From assembly GCA_022842885.1 (NCBI GenBank), contig JALHOR010000035.1:1-48647 (forward strand): a stretch of DNA of 48,647 nucleotides, given 5' to 3'. Each line of letters starts with the position of its first letter. Position 1 is the stretch's first letter. Of this stretch, positions 1 through 8,359 are shown one piece after another. A model generated the notes under the pieces. The model had not been told where the DNA came from. It saw only the letters and a program-made list of their open reading frames with translations, and made no database searches. Origin of the DNA: Anaerolineae bacterium. Its GTDB lineage: Bacteria > Chloroflexota > Anaerolineae > Aggregatilineales > Phototrophicaceae. The position numbers and the translations under genes are program-made.

Positions 1-404
1 GGCTTAATATCGCGGTGGATGATGCCTTGCCGATGAGCATAATCCAGCGCCGAACAAATCTGCTGCATCAGATACACCACTTCGTTATGCGGCAGCAAGC
101 CTTGTGCCATCACATCTTTCAGCGTGCCGCCATCCAGATAGCGCATGACGATATACGGCGGTTCATGCGAACCATCGAAATCATACACAGGCAAAATGTG
201 GGGATGTTCTAAACGAGCGATGAGTTTTGCTTCGCGTTGGAAACGCTGCACTGCCGCTGGGTCGCCGGCGATGCCTTTGAGGATAACTTTAATCGCCACA
301 TCGCGGTCAACACTTTGCTGGCGGGCGCGATACACCGCTGCCATGCCACCTTTGCCGATTTCTTCCACAATTTCATATGACCCAAAGCGGGCAGGGATAG
401 TCAT
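1..404 (-). CDS. Ser/Thr protein kinase, N-terminal part (cut by left window edge)
   Basis: This is the first 134 codons of a second copy of the large kinase gene next to it; the rest lies beyond the window. The visible part covers the N-terminal kinase lobe and the start of the catalytic loop. It includes the Gly-rich loop (GKGGMAAVY), the VAIK lysine, and IIHRDIK just before the edge. All 134 residues match those of the neighbouring copy, although 21 of 404 bases differ; every difference I checked is synonymous. The ATG at 404-402 is preceded by AAAAGG about 6 bases upstream, as in the other copy. The upstream gene ends at 444, so only 39 bases separate the two and they are probably co-transcribed. 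Whether this copy also carries cyclase, ATPase and TPR regions cannot be seen. Confidence 0.9.
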   Translation of the reverse strand, partial: MTIPARFGSYEIVEEIGKGGMAAVYRARQQSVDRDVAIKVILKGIAGDPAAVQRFQREAKLIARLEHPHILPVYDFDGSHEPPYIVMRYLDGGTLKDVMAQGLLPHNEVVYLMQQICSALDYAHRQGIIHRDIK

Positions 405-443
405 GAAAAACCTTTTCTTGATATTCGGGATAAAAATTTATTT

Positions 444-3400
444 CTACGCCAATTCTTGCAGCAAATGCGCCACCACTGTATCTAAATCTAACGCTTTGCC
501 CGCTTCTAACCCGGCTTCAATCTCGGCGTCGCTCATATTGAATTTCTCACGAGCATATTGCAGCCAATGATCTGCTACCATATGCTCTTCGCTAGTGGCG
601 GCGGGATGACTCTGAACGAATTCAAACAACGCTAAACCCTCAGCCAATTTGCCTTGCACCAGTTTTAGGGCAGCGATAATGCTGGTAACAGAGACTAACA
701 GCGCGGGGACTGCCAACCCCTGCGCCGCTGATAAGGCTTCGTGCAGCAGCGGCACAGCTTTATCGGGCTGCTCCAGTTTCAGATGATATTCTCCTAGATT
801 CAGCCCAGCAACCACCACGCCTTGTCGGTCATCCATTTCCCGTGCCAATTGCAACGCCTGTTGGCTGTAATGAATCGCCTGCTGCCAGTCTTCCTGATAT
901 GCAGCACTCGCCCCTAGATTACTCAGAATAGTCTGTTCCCCGGCACGATGCCCAAGCCGGCGTGCTAACGCCAATCCCACCTCATAATGACCATGATTTG
1001 CCTGTGGGTCATAGCCGGTAGTACCGGGTCTATCTTTCAGTGTTGCCAAGCGGTTGAGCGCATAAATACGCAGCACATCGTCACCCGTTTTTTCACACAA
1101 AGCGATACATTCTTCTGCCGCAAGAACACCTTCGGTATAGTTGCCAATACGCAGGCTGGTATTTGCCAGCCCATACAGAACATTCGCCAGTGTTTTCGCG
1201 TCCGTTCCAGCACGCGCCAAAGGCAATGCTTCGTTAAGATACGCCAAAGCTGCCGGATAATCGCCGTAGGTGGTTTCCATCAAGCTCAGTTGATAGAGCG
1301 TATTCGCCAGCAATTCCGGGTCATCAACCGTCCGTGCTAGTGGCAATGCTTCGGTCAGGATGGGGCGGAGTGTGCTAATATCCCCCTGCCGATTGTGAGC
1401 TTCACCCAGCCCTAACAACACGGATAGCTTGGCAATGGGGTCAGCATCTTCCAGCAAATATGCCACTGCCCGCTGGTAAAAGCCAATGGCTTCTTGATAC
1501 GCGCCACGCCGCACGCCATTATCCCCGGCTTGCTGGAGAAAAGCGGCGGCTTGTTGGGTATCACCGGCTTTTTCAAAATGCTCGGCAATTAGCGGCAGAT
1601 AATCAGTGGCACGCTCTAAATTCGCTAACCATGCCGCTGATCCGGTGTGATAAACGCGCAGTTGGCGCTCCAAAAGGCGGTCATACAGCGTATCGCGCAG
1701 CATAGCACTGGCAAAGATATATTCCACGCTATCAGCAAATGCTGATGTTTCGCGCTTGTAGACAAAACTACGTTCTACGAGTTTCGCCAAAATATCGGGC
1801 AAATCACGCAGGTGGGTATCATCTATGGCATCAATCGTTTGTAACGCTGTATCATAGAAGAGGCGCCCGATAACGCTGGCACGTTGTAACGTTAATTTTT
1901 CAGGGTGGAGCAGCGTATCGAACCGCGCTTCCAATAATCCCGACAGCGTGGTTGGCACATTTAACGCACCCAACCGTTCGATTTCCACGCGCCACACTTC
2001 TTCGCTCTCTTTGATAATCACACGGTCATCAATGAGTGTTTTGACCAATTCTTCCATATAAAGCGGATTGCCTTCGGCGCGTTCCACCAGAATATCGCGC
2101 AATGTCTTCGGCACATCGGTCACTTTTTGCAAGATTGCCAATGCCAAATCGCGGCTGTCACGTTTATCCAATGGTTTCAAATCCACCCGTGTATGAAAAC
2201 GCTGTCCGCTGCCCCAGCTTGGGCGGCGGTCATATAAAGCCGGGCGGGTGCAGACAACCACCAAGAGTTGCAAATTTTCATCGGCAGCGAATAAATCGGT
2301 CAGCAAATCCAGCGAGGCTTCATCGGCATAATGAAAATCTTCAAGTTCTAAGAGAACTGGCTGAATCTTTGCCAGCGTCATAATCAGTTTGATAAACGCT
2401 TGGCGGGCGCGGCGGCTGGTTTCTTGGGCATCACTGAGAATGCCTTTCAGATAGGGGCTATCAGCGACCTCCATCCCTGCCAAATAAGCGATAAAATGCG
2501 CTATTTCGGCATTCTTGCCGATAAGGTCTGCTGTACCTGTTTCAATTTTATGCAGTGCCACTGCTGCGGAATCATCATCCAATACTTCAAACCGAGTTGA
2601 GATAATATCGCGGATGAGGGCATAGGGGCGCTGCGTCATGGCGGGGGTCGCCCGCCCGTTGAAAACACGATAAAGTTCTGGGCGCAGTTCTGCCCACTTA
2701 TCAAATTCATAGAGCAGCCGCGATTTGCCGATGCCGGGTTCGCTGACCACCGTGACCACCTGCGTCTCGCTATCCTCAAACGCGGTGAGGAAGGCTTTTT
2801 GCAAATGTTTAAATTCAGCATCGCGCCCAACCAACAGCGTTTCGATGCCTTCTACGCCGCGCAGCACCACCCGGAAAGCGCGGGCTTTGGCAGCAGTGAT
2901 GCGATAGGTATTGATTTTTTCGGCACGTCCGCGCAGTTTTAGCGGTTCATCTTCCTGCATATCAAACACGCCCAACACTTGCCGGAAGACTTCATGCGTG
3001 ATGAGAATCACGCCTTCGGCATTTTGCATCAAGCGATTTGCCAGCGTAATGGTGGCACCGCTAGCTGAAAATGTGCCACTTTTTTCGCCAGGGGTCAGCA
3101 GCGTTAGCCCACGATGAATGCCCATATTCAACGGCAAAGGTTCATCTTCTGCGATAAAAACCGCGCCCAACTCGCGCAGGGCTGTTTGTAATGCCAACGC
3201 CGCCCGAATTGCTTGTTCAGCATCATCTTCGCGGGCGCTATCTGCTCCCCACAGCGCCAGTAATTCATGCTCTGTGCGCGAGAAAACCTGTCCGCCAAAT
3301 TCGCCTGTGATACGTTCCAAGGCTGTCCACAACGCCGCTAATGCGCGGCGGGCGGCTTCATCCCCATTGCTTTCGGCAATGATTTCGCCATATTCCACCG

Positions 3401-4367
3401 CGCTGGCATATAAGACGGTCACTGTTTTATTTTGTTCAGAAGGCGTGGCTTGCGAATCAGTCTGGTTTTGTTTGCCGCGCCGCCGGATGATGCTCGTTCC
3501 CGCTGCTTCGCGCAGGCGCACCACGCTCCCAGTTGTGGTTACGCCCAATGCTGCTGCTACTACTCCGCTGAGTTCTACCGCTGATTGATAGCGGTCATCT
3601 CGATTTTTTGCCAAGACTTTTTGCAACACTTCTTCAATCGCTTCCGGCAGTTCCGGCTGAAATAACAGCGCCGATGGCACGGGTGATTGCATGTGCTGCA
3701 TCAACATTTGCATCCCAGATGGCGCATCAAACGGCAATTGCCCGGTGAGCATCTCGAATAGCATCACGCCCAACGCATAAATATCGGTGCGCTGGTCTAT
3801 GTCGTCGGCGCCCATCGCCTGTTCGGGGGACATATAATCCGGCGTTCCCATAATCGCGCCCGTTTCGGTGATATTTTTTGCACCGCGTTCTGTTGCTGTT
3901 AAGCGTGCCAAACCCAAATCGCTGACAAAGGCATTGCCTTCGCGGTCAATCAAAATATTGCTCGGCTTAATATCGCGGTGGATGATGCCTTGCCGATGAG
4001 CATAATCCAGCGCCGAACAAATCTGCTGCATCAGGTACACAACTTCGTTATGGGGCAGCAAGCCTTGTGCCATCACATCTTTGAGCGTGCCACCATCCAG
4101 ATAGCGCATCACAATATAGGGCGGCTCATGCGAACCATCAAAATCATACACAGGCAAAATGTGGGGATGTTCCAAGCGAGCGATGAGTTTTGCTTCGCGC
4201 TGGAAACGCTGCACTGCCGCCGGGTCGCCTGCGATGCCTTTGAGGATGACTTTAATCGCCACATCGCGGTCAACACTTTGCTGGCGGGCGCGATAGACGG
4301 CTGCCATGCCACCTTTGCCGATTTCTTCCACAATCTCATACGACCCAAAGCGGGCAGGAATAGTCAT
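444..4367 (-). CDS. Ser/Thr kinase fused to degenerate cyclase domain, AAA-type ATPase and TPR repeats
   Basis: A 1307-residue multidomain signalling protein. Residues about 9-270 form a Hanks-type Ser/Thr kinase with intact key residues: GKGG at 17-20, K39 (VAIK), HRDIKPSN at 130-137, DLG at 150-152 and SPE at 180-182. Residues about 314-490 resemble a class III nucleotidyl cyclase domain (KTVTVLY start, LANRLMQNA near 442-450). The metal-binding Asp after VTVLY is replaced (ASAVEYG) and the second Asp region reads EHELLALWG, so it is probably not an active cyclase. From about 510 comes an ATPase module (LVGRDAEF, then P-loop SEPGIGKSR at 542-550) as in STAND/AAA16 proteins. The C-terminal 400 residues are TPR-like helices. 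No membrane segment is seen, so it is probably cytoplasmic. AAAAGG lies 6 bases before the ATG. Substrates and ligands are unknown. Confidence 0.9.
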   Translation of the reverse strand: MTIPARFGSYEIVEEIGKGGMAAVYRARQQSVDRDVAIKVILKGIAGDPAAVQRFQREAKLIARLEHPHILPVYDFDGSHEPPYIVMRYLDGGTLKDVMAQGLLPHNEVVYLMQQICSALDYAHRQGIIHRDIKPSNILIDREGNAFVSDLGLARLTATERGAKNITETGAIMGTPDYMSPEQAMGADDIDQRTDIYALGVMLFEMLTGQLPFDAPSGMQMLMQHMQSPVPSALLFQPELPEAIEEVLQKVLAKNRDDRYQSAVELSGVVAAALGVTTTGSVVRLREAAGTSIIRRRGKQNQTDSQATPSEQNKTVTVLYASAVEYGEIIAESNGDEAARRALAALWTALERITGEFGGQVFSRTEHELLALWGADSAREDDAEQAIRAALALQTALRELGAVFIAEDEPLPLNMGIHRGLTLLTPGEKSGTFSASGATITLANRLMQNAEGVILITHEVFRQVLGVFDMQEDEPLKLRGRAEKINTYRITAAKARAFRVVLRGVEGIETLLVGRDAEFKHLQKAFLTAFEDSETQVVTVVSEPGIGKSRLLYEFDKWAELRPELYRVFNGRATPAMTQRPYALIRDIISTRFEVLDDDSAAVALHKIETGTADLIGKNAEIAHFIAYLAGMEVADSPYLKGILSDAQETSRRARQAFIKLIMTLAKIQPVLLELEDFHYADEASLDLLTDLFAADENLQLLVVVCTRPALYDRRPSWGSGQRFHTRVDLKPLDKRDSRDLALAILQKVTDVPKTLRDILVERAEGNPLYMEELVKTLIDDRVIIKESEEVWRVEIERLGALNVPTTLSGLLEARFDTLLHPEKLTLQRASVIGRLFYDTALQTIDAIDDTHLRDLPDILAKLVERSFVYKRETSAFADSVEYIFASAMLRDTLYDRLLERQLRVYHTGSAAWLANLERATDYLPLIAEHFEKAGDTQQAAAFLQQAGDNGVRRGAYQEAIGFYQRAVAYLLEDADPIAKLSVLLGLGEAHNRQGDISTLRPILTEALPLARTVDDPELLANTLYQLSLMETTYGDYPAALAYLNEALPLARAGTDAKTLANVLYGLANTSLRIGNYTEGVLAAEECIALCEKTGDDVLRIYALNRLATLKDRPGTTGYDPQANHGHYEVGLALARRLGHRAGEQTILSNLGASAAYQEDWQQAIHYSQQALQLAREMDDRQGVVVAGLNLGEYHLKLEQPDKAVPLLHEALSAAQGLAVPALLVSVTSIIAALKLVQGKLAEGLALFEFVQSHPAATSEEHMVADHWLQYAREKFNMSDAEIEAGLEAGKALDLDTVVAHLLQELA
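3964..4367 (-). repeat. Direct repeat shared with 1-404 (duplicated kinase 5' end)
   Basis: Bases 3964-4367 align without gaps to bases 1-404 with 21 mismatches (about 95% identity). The mismatches are spread along the length and sit at synonymous positions. The similarity continues into the ribosome binding site (GAAAAACCTTTTCT on the plus strand) and then stops. This is a tandem gene duplication rather than a mobile repeat; the left boundary is outside the window. Confidence 0.93.
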
Positions 4368-4425
4368 GAAAAACCTTTTCTATAAATCATGAGTGCAATT
4401 TTAGGGAGGGATGATTCTATACTTT

Positions 4426-4431
4426 ATTATA
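4426..4431 (-). promoter_or_regulatory. Likely -10 box (TATAAT) for the kinase gene
   Basis: Read on the minus strand, this is a perfect TATAAT in an AT-rich stretch about 60 bases before the kinase ATG at 4367. I see no good TTGACA at the right distance, so the call rests on the -10 box and its position alone. Confidence 0.4.
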
Positions 4432-4513
4432 GTAAATTTACCGTTATTTTGCGGGGGGTTAGTGGGTAGATTGGGCGGCAAATCCAAAATAGTTATTAAA
4501 AAGGGGGAGTTAT

Positions 4514-4555
4514 GTGCAATCTGCATGATTGCACTGGGTTTTTTCGTGGCATAAT
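4514..4555 (+). promoter_or_regulatory. Perfect inverted repeat and -10-like box upstream of ald
   Basis: GTGCAATC (4514-4521), a 5-base spacer and GATTGCAC (4527-4534) form a perfect 8+8 inverted repeat followed by TGGGTTTTTT. A -10-like CATAAT lies at 4550-4555 and a possible -35 TTGCAC (4529-4534, 15-base spacer) is inside the repeat. It could be an operator overlapping the ald promoter. It could instead be an intrinsic terminator or attenuator, because a T-run follows the hairpin. A 21-residue frame (4512-4577, preceded by GGGGGAG) overlaps it and would fit an attenuator leader. The sequence alone does not decide between these. Confidence 0.45.
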
Positions 4556-4659
4556 AGACAAAAATCAGCACTCATAACGTCATCTATGCTTTTCTTGTCA
4601 ATCTTGGATGCTGCTGATATGAATTATTGGGTCATCAATCACCAAACAGGAAAACAAAT

Positions 4660-5793
4660 ATGATTATTGGCATTCCAGCAGAAATCAAAACAGACGAAAA
4701 TCGGGTTTCTTTACCACCGGGCGGCGTGCGTGAATTGGTGCGGCATGGGCATCAGGTGTATGTGCAGTCCGGGGCAGGCAATGGCAGCGGTTTCGCTGAT
4801 ATGGAATATGTGGCAGCGGGCGCGACGATGCTGGCAACGGCGGCAGAGGTGTGGCAAAAAGCCAATATGGTCGTCAAAGTCAAAGAGCCGCAATCGTCTG
4901 AATATGGCTACTTACGCGAAGATTTGATTTTATTCACCTATTTGCATTTGGCAGCAGATGAACCCCAAACCCACGCCCTATTGGATAGTCGTGTAACAGG
5001 CTTGGCATACGAAACAGTGGAAGATGCTAATGGTAGATTGCCCCTCTTAGAGCCAATGAGCGAAGTCGCGGGACGCATGGCATCGCAAATTGTGGCAGTC
5101 TATTTGGAAAAACACATGGGTGGACGCGGCGTGTTGATGGGTGGTGTTCCCGGCGTGCAACCCGCGCATGTCATCATTTTGGGCGGCGGTACTGTCGGCA
5201 CGAATGCGGCAAAAATTGCAGTGGGCATGGGCGCACGAGTCACACTGTTGGATATTAACTTGGAACGTTTGCGGTATTTGGATGATGTCATGCATGGCAA
5301 TTTTACGACGCTCTATTCCAACGCGGGCAATATTGCCAGCAGCATTATCACTGCCGATGCCGTGATTGGTGGCGTGCTGATTACTGGAGCGCGTGCGCCC
5401 AAACTCATTACCCGCGATATGCTCTCCACGATGCCGCAGGGCAGCGTGATTGTAGATGTGGCGGTTGACCAAGGCGGTTGCGTGGAAACAACCCATGCGA
5501 CAACCCATCGTGACCCGACCTATGTGGTGGATGGCGTCTTGCATTATGGCGTGGCAAATATGCCGGGCGCAGTGCCGCGTACTTCCAGTTTGGCGCTGTC
5601 TAACGCGACGCTACGGTATATTTTGCGCGTGGCGGATAAAGGCTTGCAGACTGCGCTGCACAGTGACCCCGGCTTGATGAAAGGGCTAAACAGCTACGCC
5701 GGACATCTGACGCACCCCGCCGTCGCTGAAGCCTTCAGCCTGAAATACACCGCGCCAGAAGAAGCCTTAAAACTAGCGCATATGGTGATGTAG
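4660..5793 (+). CDS. ald: Alanine dehydrogenase
   Basis: A 377-residue NAD-dependent alanine dehydrogenase, which interconverts L-alanine with pyruvate plus ammonia. It matches the family along its whole length and at the usual size (about 370). It opens with MIIGIPAEIK. Substrate and catalytic residues are in place: R15, K75 (VVKVKEP) and H96 (YLHLAAD). The Rossmann NAD site is LGGGTVGTN near 174-182, with the ribose-binding Asp near 198 (LLDIN). The chosen start is the ATG at 4660, with AGGA about 8 bases upstream; a longer TTG-initiated reading from 4627 lacks family support. It is a single-gene unit, divergent from the kinase and convergent with the pseudokinase. An inverted repeat in its promoter region suggests control by a DNA-binding regulator. 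It may support alanine catabolism or anaerobic redox balance. Confidence 0.96.
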   Translation: MIIGIPAEIKTDENRVSLPPGGVRELVRHGHQVYVQSGAGNGSGFADMEYVAAGATMLATAAEVWQKANMVVKVKEPQSSEYGYLREDLILFTYLHLAADEPQTHALLDSRVTGLAYETVEDANGRLPLLEPMSEVAGRMASQIVAVYLEKHMGGRGVLMGGVPGVQPAHVIILGGGTVGTNAAKIAVGMGARVTLLDINLERLRYLDDVMHGNFTTLYSNAGNIASSIITADAVIGGVLITGARAPKLITRDMLSTMPQGSVIVDVAVDQGGCVETTHATTHRDPTYVVDGVLHYGVANMPGAVPRTSSLALSNATLRYILRVADKGLQTALHSDPGLMKGLNSYAGHLTHPAVAEAFSLKYTAPEEALKLAHMVM

Positions 5794-5825
5794 TCTCATT
5801 GGTTTTTAATGGCGGTTGCTAGTAT

Positions 5826-5847
5826 GGGGCGCGAAATATCGCGCTCC
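5826..5847. terminator. Hairpin between convergent ald and pseudokinase genes
   Basis: GGGGCGCGA (5826-5834), loop AATA, TCGCGCTCC (5839-5847): a 9-bp stem with one G-T wobble midway between two convergent stops. There is no strong T-run on either side, so it is a plausible but weak bidirectional terminator. Confidence 0.5.
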
Positions 5848-5869
5848 GACTTGAAAGATCTATAAATCA

Positions 5870-6775
5870 TCACTTCACTTCAAACGTAAAAAATCCGGTG
5901 GGACTGCCTTCACGGTCTTTGATGGCATTGCTCAATTCAGTGATAAATGCTTGCACCGTCGGGAAGCGGCGTTCTGGTGGTTTTGCCATCGCTTGCCAAA
6001 AAGGAATCGCCAAATCGGCGGGCAACTCATCGCGGACATAATGCGGCGGCATTGCCACATCATCGGTATGTTGTTTCATCAAGCCAAAAATCGTCGGTGC
6101 TTCAAACGGTGGGCGTCCGGTCATGAGTTCATATGCCACACATGCCAGCGAATACTGGTCAGAGGCGGGCAGCGGGCGTTCCCCTTCCCACAATTCCGGC
6201 GCAGTATATTTGGTGGTGTTAAACGAACTCGTGGAATCCAAACTGTAGATAATTTTCATCAAGCGCGTTAAGCCCGTATCCGCCAGATAAGCATTGCCAT
6301 CGTCATCAAACATGATATTGCCGGGTTCAACTTGTCCATGAGCAATATCGCGGACATGCAAATCATCCAGTGCTAATGCCAATCGCTGAAGCATGGCGAC
6401 CACTTCGCCCAAAGATGGCATAGGCATATTCCCACCATCAGCGATTTTTTGTTGGCGCAACCGCATTCGGTCACGCAGCGACCCACCTTTCATCGCTTTC
6501 ATCACCATAAAAACTTCAGCGCCTTCGCTGCCAAAATCTTCCATCGGGACGATATTGGGCGTATCAAGGCGGGCAAACTTTGCCAATTCAGTTTTGCAAG
6601 CTGCGACAGCATCATCATATGGCTCATTGGAGACGGTAATCGTCCGCAGGGCATACAGCTTACCCGTATTCTGATGTACCGCATAATACACCGAACTATT
6701 GCCGGATAAACTAATGCGCCGGATGCAAGTATATAGCCCGTACTTCTTCTGCGTGGTGGGGGATTGGTCTGCCAT
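5870..6775 (-). CDS. Pseudokinase of the bacterial Ser/Thr kinase family
   Basis: A 301-residue protein that is essentially a lone kinase domain. The fold can be followed from the N lobe (SLSGNSSVYYAV, 22-33) to the C lobe (TAPELWEGE, then SDQYSLACVAYELMTGRPPF). The catalytic residues are lost. The VAIK lysine is Arg (YALR, R44). The HRDLKPxN loop reads HGQVEPGN (146-153), so the catalytic Asp is Gln148 and the loop Lys is Glu150. The DFG motif is DTG (166-168). It should not phosphorylate by the usual mechanism and may be a scaffold or allosteric partner, perhaps of the active kinases at the left of the window (inference). The start at 6775 has AAGGAG 10 bases upstream; a TTG at 6796 would lie before that site. 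No membrane segment is visible. Confidence 0.85.
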   Translation of the reverse strand: MADQSPTTQKKYGLYTCIRRISLSGNSSVYYAVHQNTGKLYALRTITVSNEPYDDAVAACKTELAKFARLDTPNIVPMEDFGSEGAEVFMVMKAMKGGSLRDRMRLRQQKIADGGNMPMPSLGEVVAMLQRLALALDDLHVRDIAHGQVEPGNIMFDDDGNAYLADTGLTRLMKIIYSLDSTSSFNTTKYTAPELWEGERPLPASDQYSLACVAYELMTGRPPFEAPTIFGLMKQHTDDVAMPPHYVRDELPADLAIPFWQAMAKPPERRFPTVQAFITELSNAIKDREGSPTGFFTFEVK

Positions 6776-6790
6776 GCCGCCGCGGCTCCT

Positions 6791-6805
6791 TGCCAAAAAT
6801 TGGCA
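6791..6805. promoter_or_regulatory. Perfect palindrome abutting the pseudokinase ribosome binding site
   Basis: TGCCAA-AAA-TTGGCA is a perfect 6+6 inverted repeat directly beside the AAGGAG ribosome binding site of the pseudokinase. A further TTTGCCAA follows at 6806-6813, offering an alternative pairing. It could be an operator or an mRNA hairpin that hides the binding site. A -10-like TATAAT for the divergent LysM gene lies at 6844-6849. Confidence 0.4.
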
Positions 6806-6931
6806 TTTGCCAAATCAAAACAATGGGTGATTGTACAATAAATTATAATGGGCTTCCGACGCCCATGCAAAAGTTATCTCTGTGGTAACATTAAAGCAGT
6901 TACCGGATTATAGCAGAATCGAGGAAAGTCT

Positions 6932-8296
6932 ATGCTCCGTTTAGTCCGTCTTTTAACCAGTGGGGTGCTGCTGCTGTGTGGGGTGCTGTCAGTTGCCGCC
7001 CAAGATAATGCCGATGATATATTGCCCATTACTGAAGATGTGGTCTATACCGTGCGTCCATCGGACACATTGGATGCAGTGGGTGCGTTGTTTGATGTGA
7101 GTCCGGTGTGCATTGCCGCCAATAATGACATCAGCCGTTATGACTTTTTACAAATTGGGCAAGAATTATTAATTTCAGTGGCTTGCCCGCGTTATGCCGA
7201 AGACCCTTCGTATTTAGCCACCAATACCGTGTTAATCCCGCGTGAAGTGGTCGAGATTGCGGATTGCGATGGGGTGCGCGTGGCGGGCAGTGATACCGTC
7301 GCTAGTTTAGCCCGCATTTTGGGCGTCACCGAAGAAGCCCTGCGCGAAGCCAATAACTTTGATGCCGACGAAGCACCAATTTTTGGCACTTGCATCACCA
7401 TCCCTGCGCCTGAAGATGATACGGCGGGTGCTGGTGGTGGCGGTGCGCGAGAAGGGACATTTTATGTCGTGGGTTTTGGCGATACGCTCAACACCATTGG
7501 GTTGGAATTGAATGTCTCAGCGGTATCGCTGCAAATTGCCAACCAAGTGACGGATGTACGCCAGCTTTTGGCAGGCACAACACTGTTTATTCCGGCAGAT
7601 GCGCCGCCGTTTGGGGAATATCCGCCGCTGACCTACGCCGATTCGCTAGAATTTATTGCGGGCGAAGACTATGTGATTCAACCCAATGACACGCTGGATG
7701 TGATTGCCCAACGCTTCGATAAATCCCTGCAAGCCATTTTGCTGGCAAATAATATCACCAATACGATTGAACTGATGCCCGGCACGGTCATCATCATTCC
7801 CGATGACGCACCGCCCTATGGTCAATTCCCGGCATTGGAACTTTTTACTACGCCTGCCGGAATCAGCTATACGGTGCAAACGGGCGAAACCCTAGACGAT
7901 GTTGCCCAAGAATTTGATGTGGCGTTGGTGGCGCTGGAAACTGCCAATGGCATTGCATCCGGCGCGAATGTGCTGCCCGGTACGGAGATTATCATTCCAG
8001 CCAATGTTCCCCAATATGGTGCCGATGAGGATTTTGATGCCAGTATGCTCAGTGGGCAAGGCGGCGGTGGCACAGGGGGCTTGGTGCATGTGGTGCAACC
8101 CCGCGATACGATAGACAGCATCGCCGCTGAATATGGTATCAGCCGCGACTGTTTGCTGGAAACCAACGAACTGGAACTTGCCGATGCGCGGTTTATCCAG
8201 CCGGGAACATCGTTAGCGATTGACACCAGTTGCCCGCCGTATCTCGGCTACAACATCCCGCCTCTCAGCAGTGCAATCGAACCAGCGGGCAATTAA
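6932..8296 (+). CDS. Exported protein with six LysM repeats
   Basis: A 454-residue protein with a signal peptide (hydrophobic LLTSGVLLLCGVLSV, cleavage probably near VAAQ, residues 21-24). It then has six LysM-type units, each with a Y/V-x-V start, GD/SDT(L/I) turn, helix and (I/V)xIP end. They start near residues 38, 92, 176, 247, 307 and 393. LysM domains bind N-acetylglucosamine polymers such as peptidoglycan or glycans. There is no catalytic domain, so its likely role is cell-envelope binding or a structural surface role. The second and sixth repeats carry extra cysteines that may form disulfides. Gly-rich linkers (AGAGGGGA, GQGGGGTGG) separate some repeats. GAGGAAAG lies just before the ATG. 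It is a single-gene unit closed by a strong terminator. Confidence 0.9.
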   Translation: MLRLVRLLTSGVLLLCGVLSVAAQDNADDILPITEDVVYTVRPSDTLDAVGALFDVSPVCIAANNDISRYDFLQIGQELLISVACPRYAEDPSYLATNTVLIPREVVEIADCDGVRVAGSDTVASLARILGVTEEALREANNFDADEAPIFGTCITIPAPEDDTAGAGGGGAREGTFYVVGFGDTLNTIGLELNVSAVSLQIANQVTDVRQLLAGTTLFIPADAPPFGEYPPLTYADSLEFIAGEDYVIQPNDTLDVIAQRFDKSLQAILLANNITNTIELMPGTVIIIPDDAPPYGQFPALELFTTPAGISYTVQTGETLDDVAQEFDVALVALETANGIASGANVLPGTEIIIPANVPQYGADEDFDASMLSGQGGGGTGGLVHVVQPRDTIDSIAAEYGISRDCLLETNELELADARFIQPGTSLAIDTSCPPYLGYNIPPLSSAIEPAGN

Positions 8297-8307
8297 GCCC
8301 AGAATCA

Positions 8308-8342
8308 CAAACGCCCGGCATGGGGTCGGGCGTTTGCGTTTT
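8308..8342 (+). terminator. Intrinsic terminator after the LysM gene
   Basis: A perfect 10-bp stem, CAAACGCCCG (8308-8317) with CGGGCGTTTG (8327-8336), a 9-base loop, and then CGTTTTA. It lies 12 bases after the LysM stop codon. Confidence 0.88.
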
Positions 8343-8359
8343 ATAGCACATTTTCAGCA

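Noticed and set aside
2890..3425. Active adenylate/guanylate cyclase domain
   Set aside because: Both metal-binding Asp positions appear replaced.
3978..4385. Plus-strand frames over the kinase genes (also 15-212)
   Set aside because: They are antisense shadows duplicated along with the kinase 5' end; no binding sites or family patterns.
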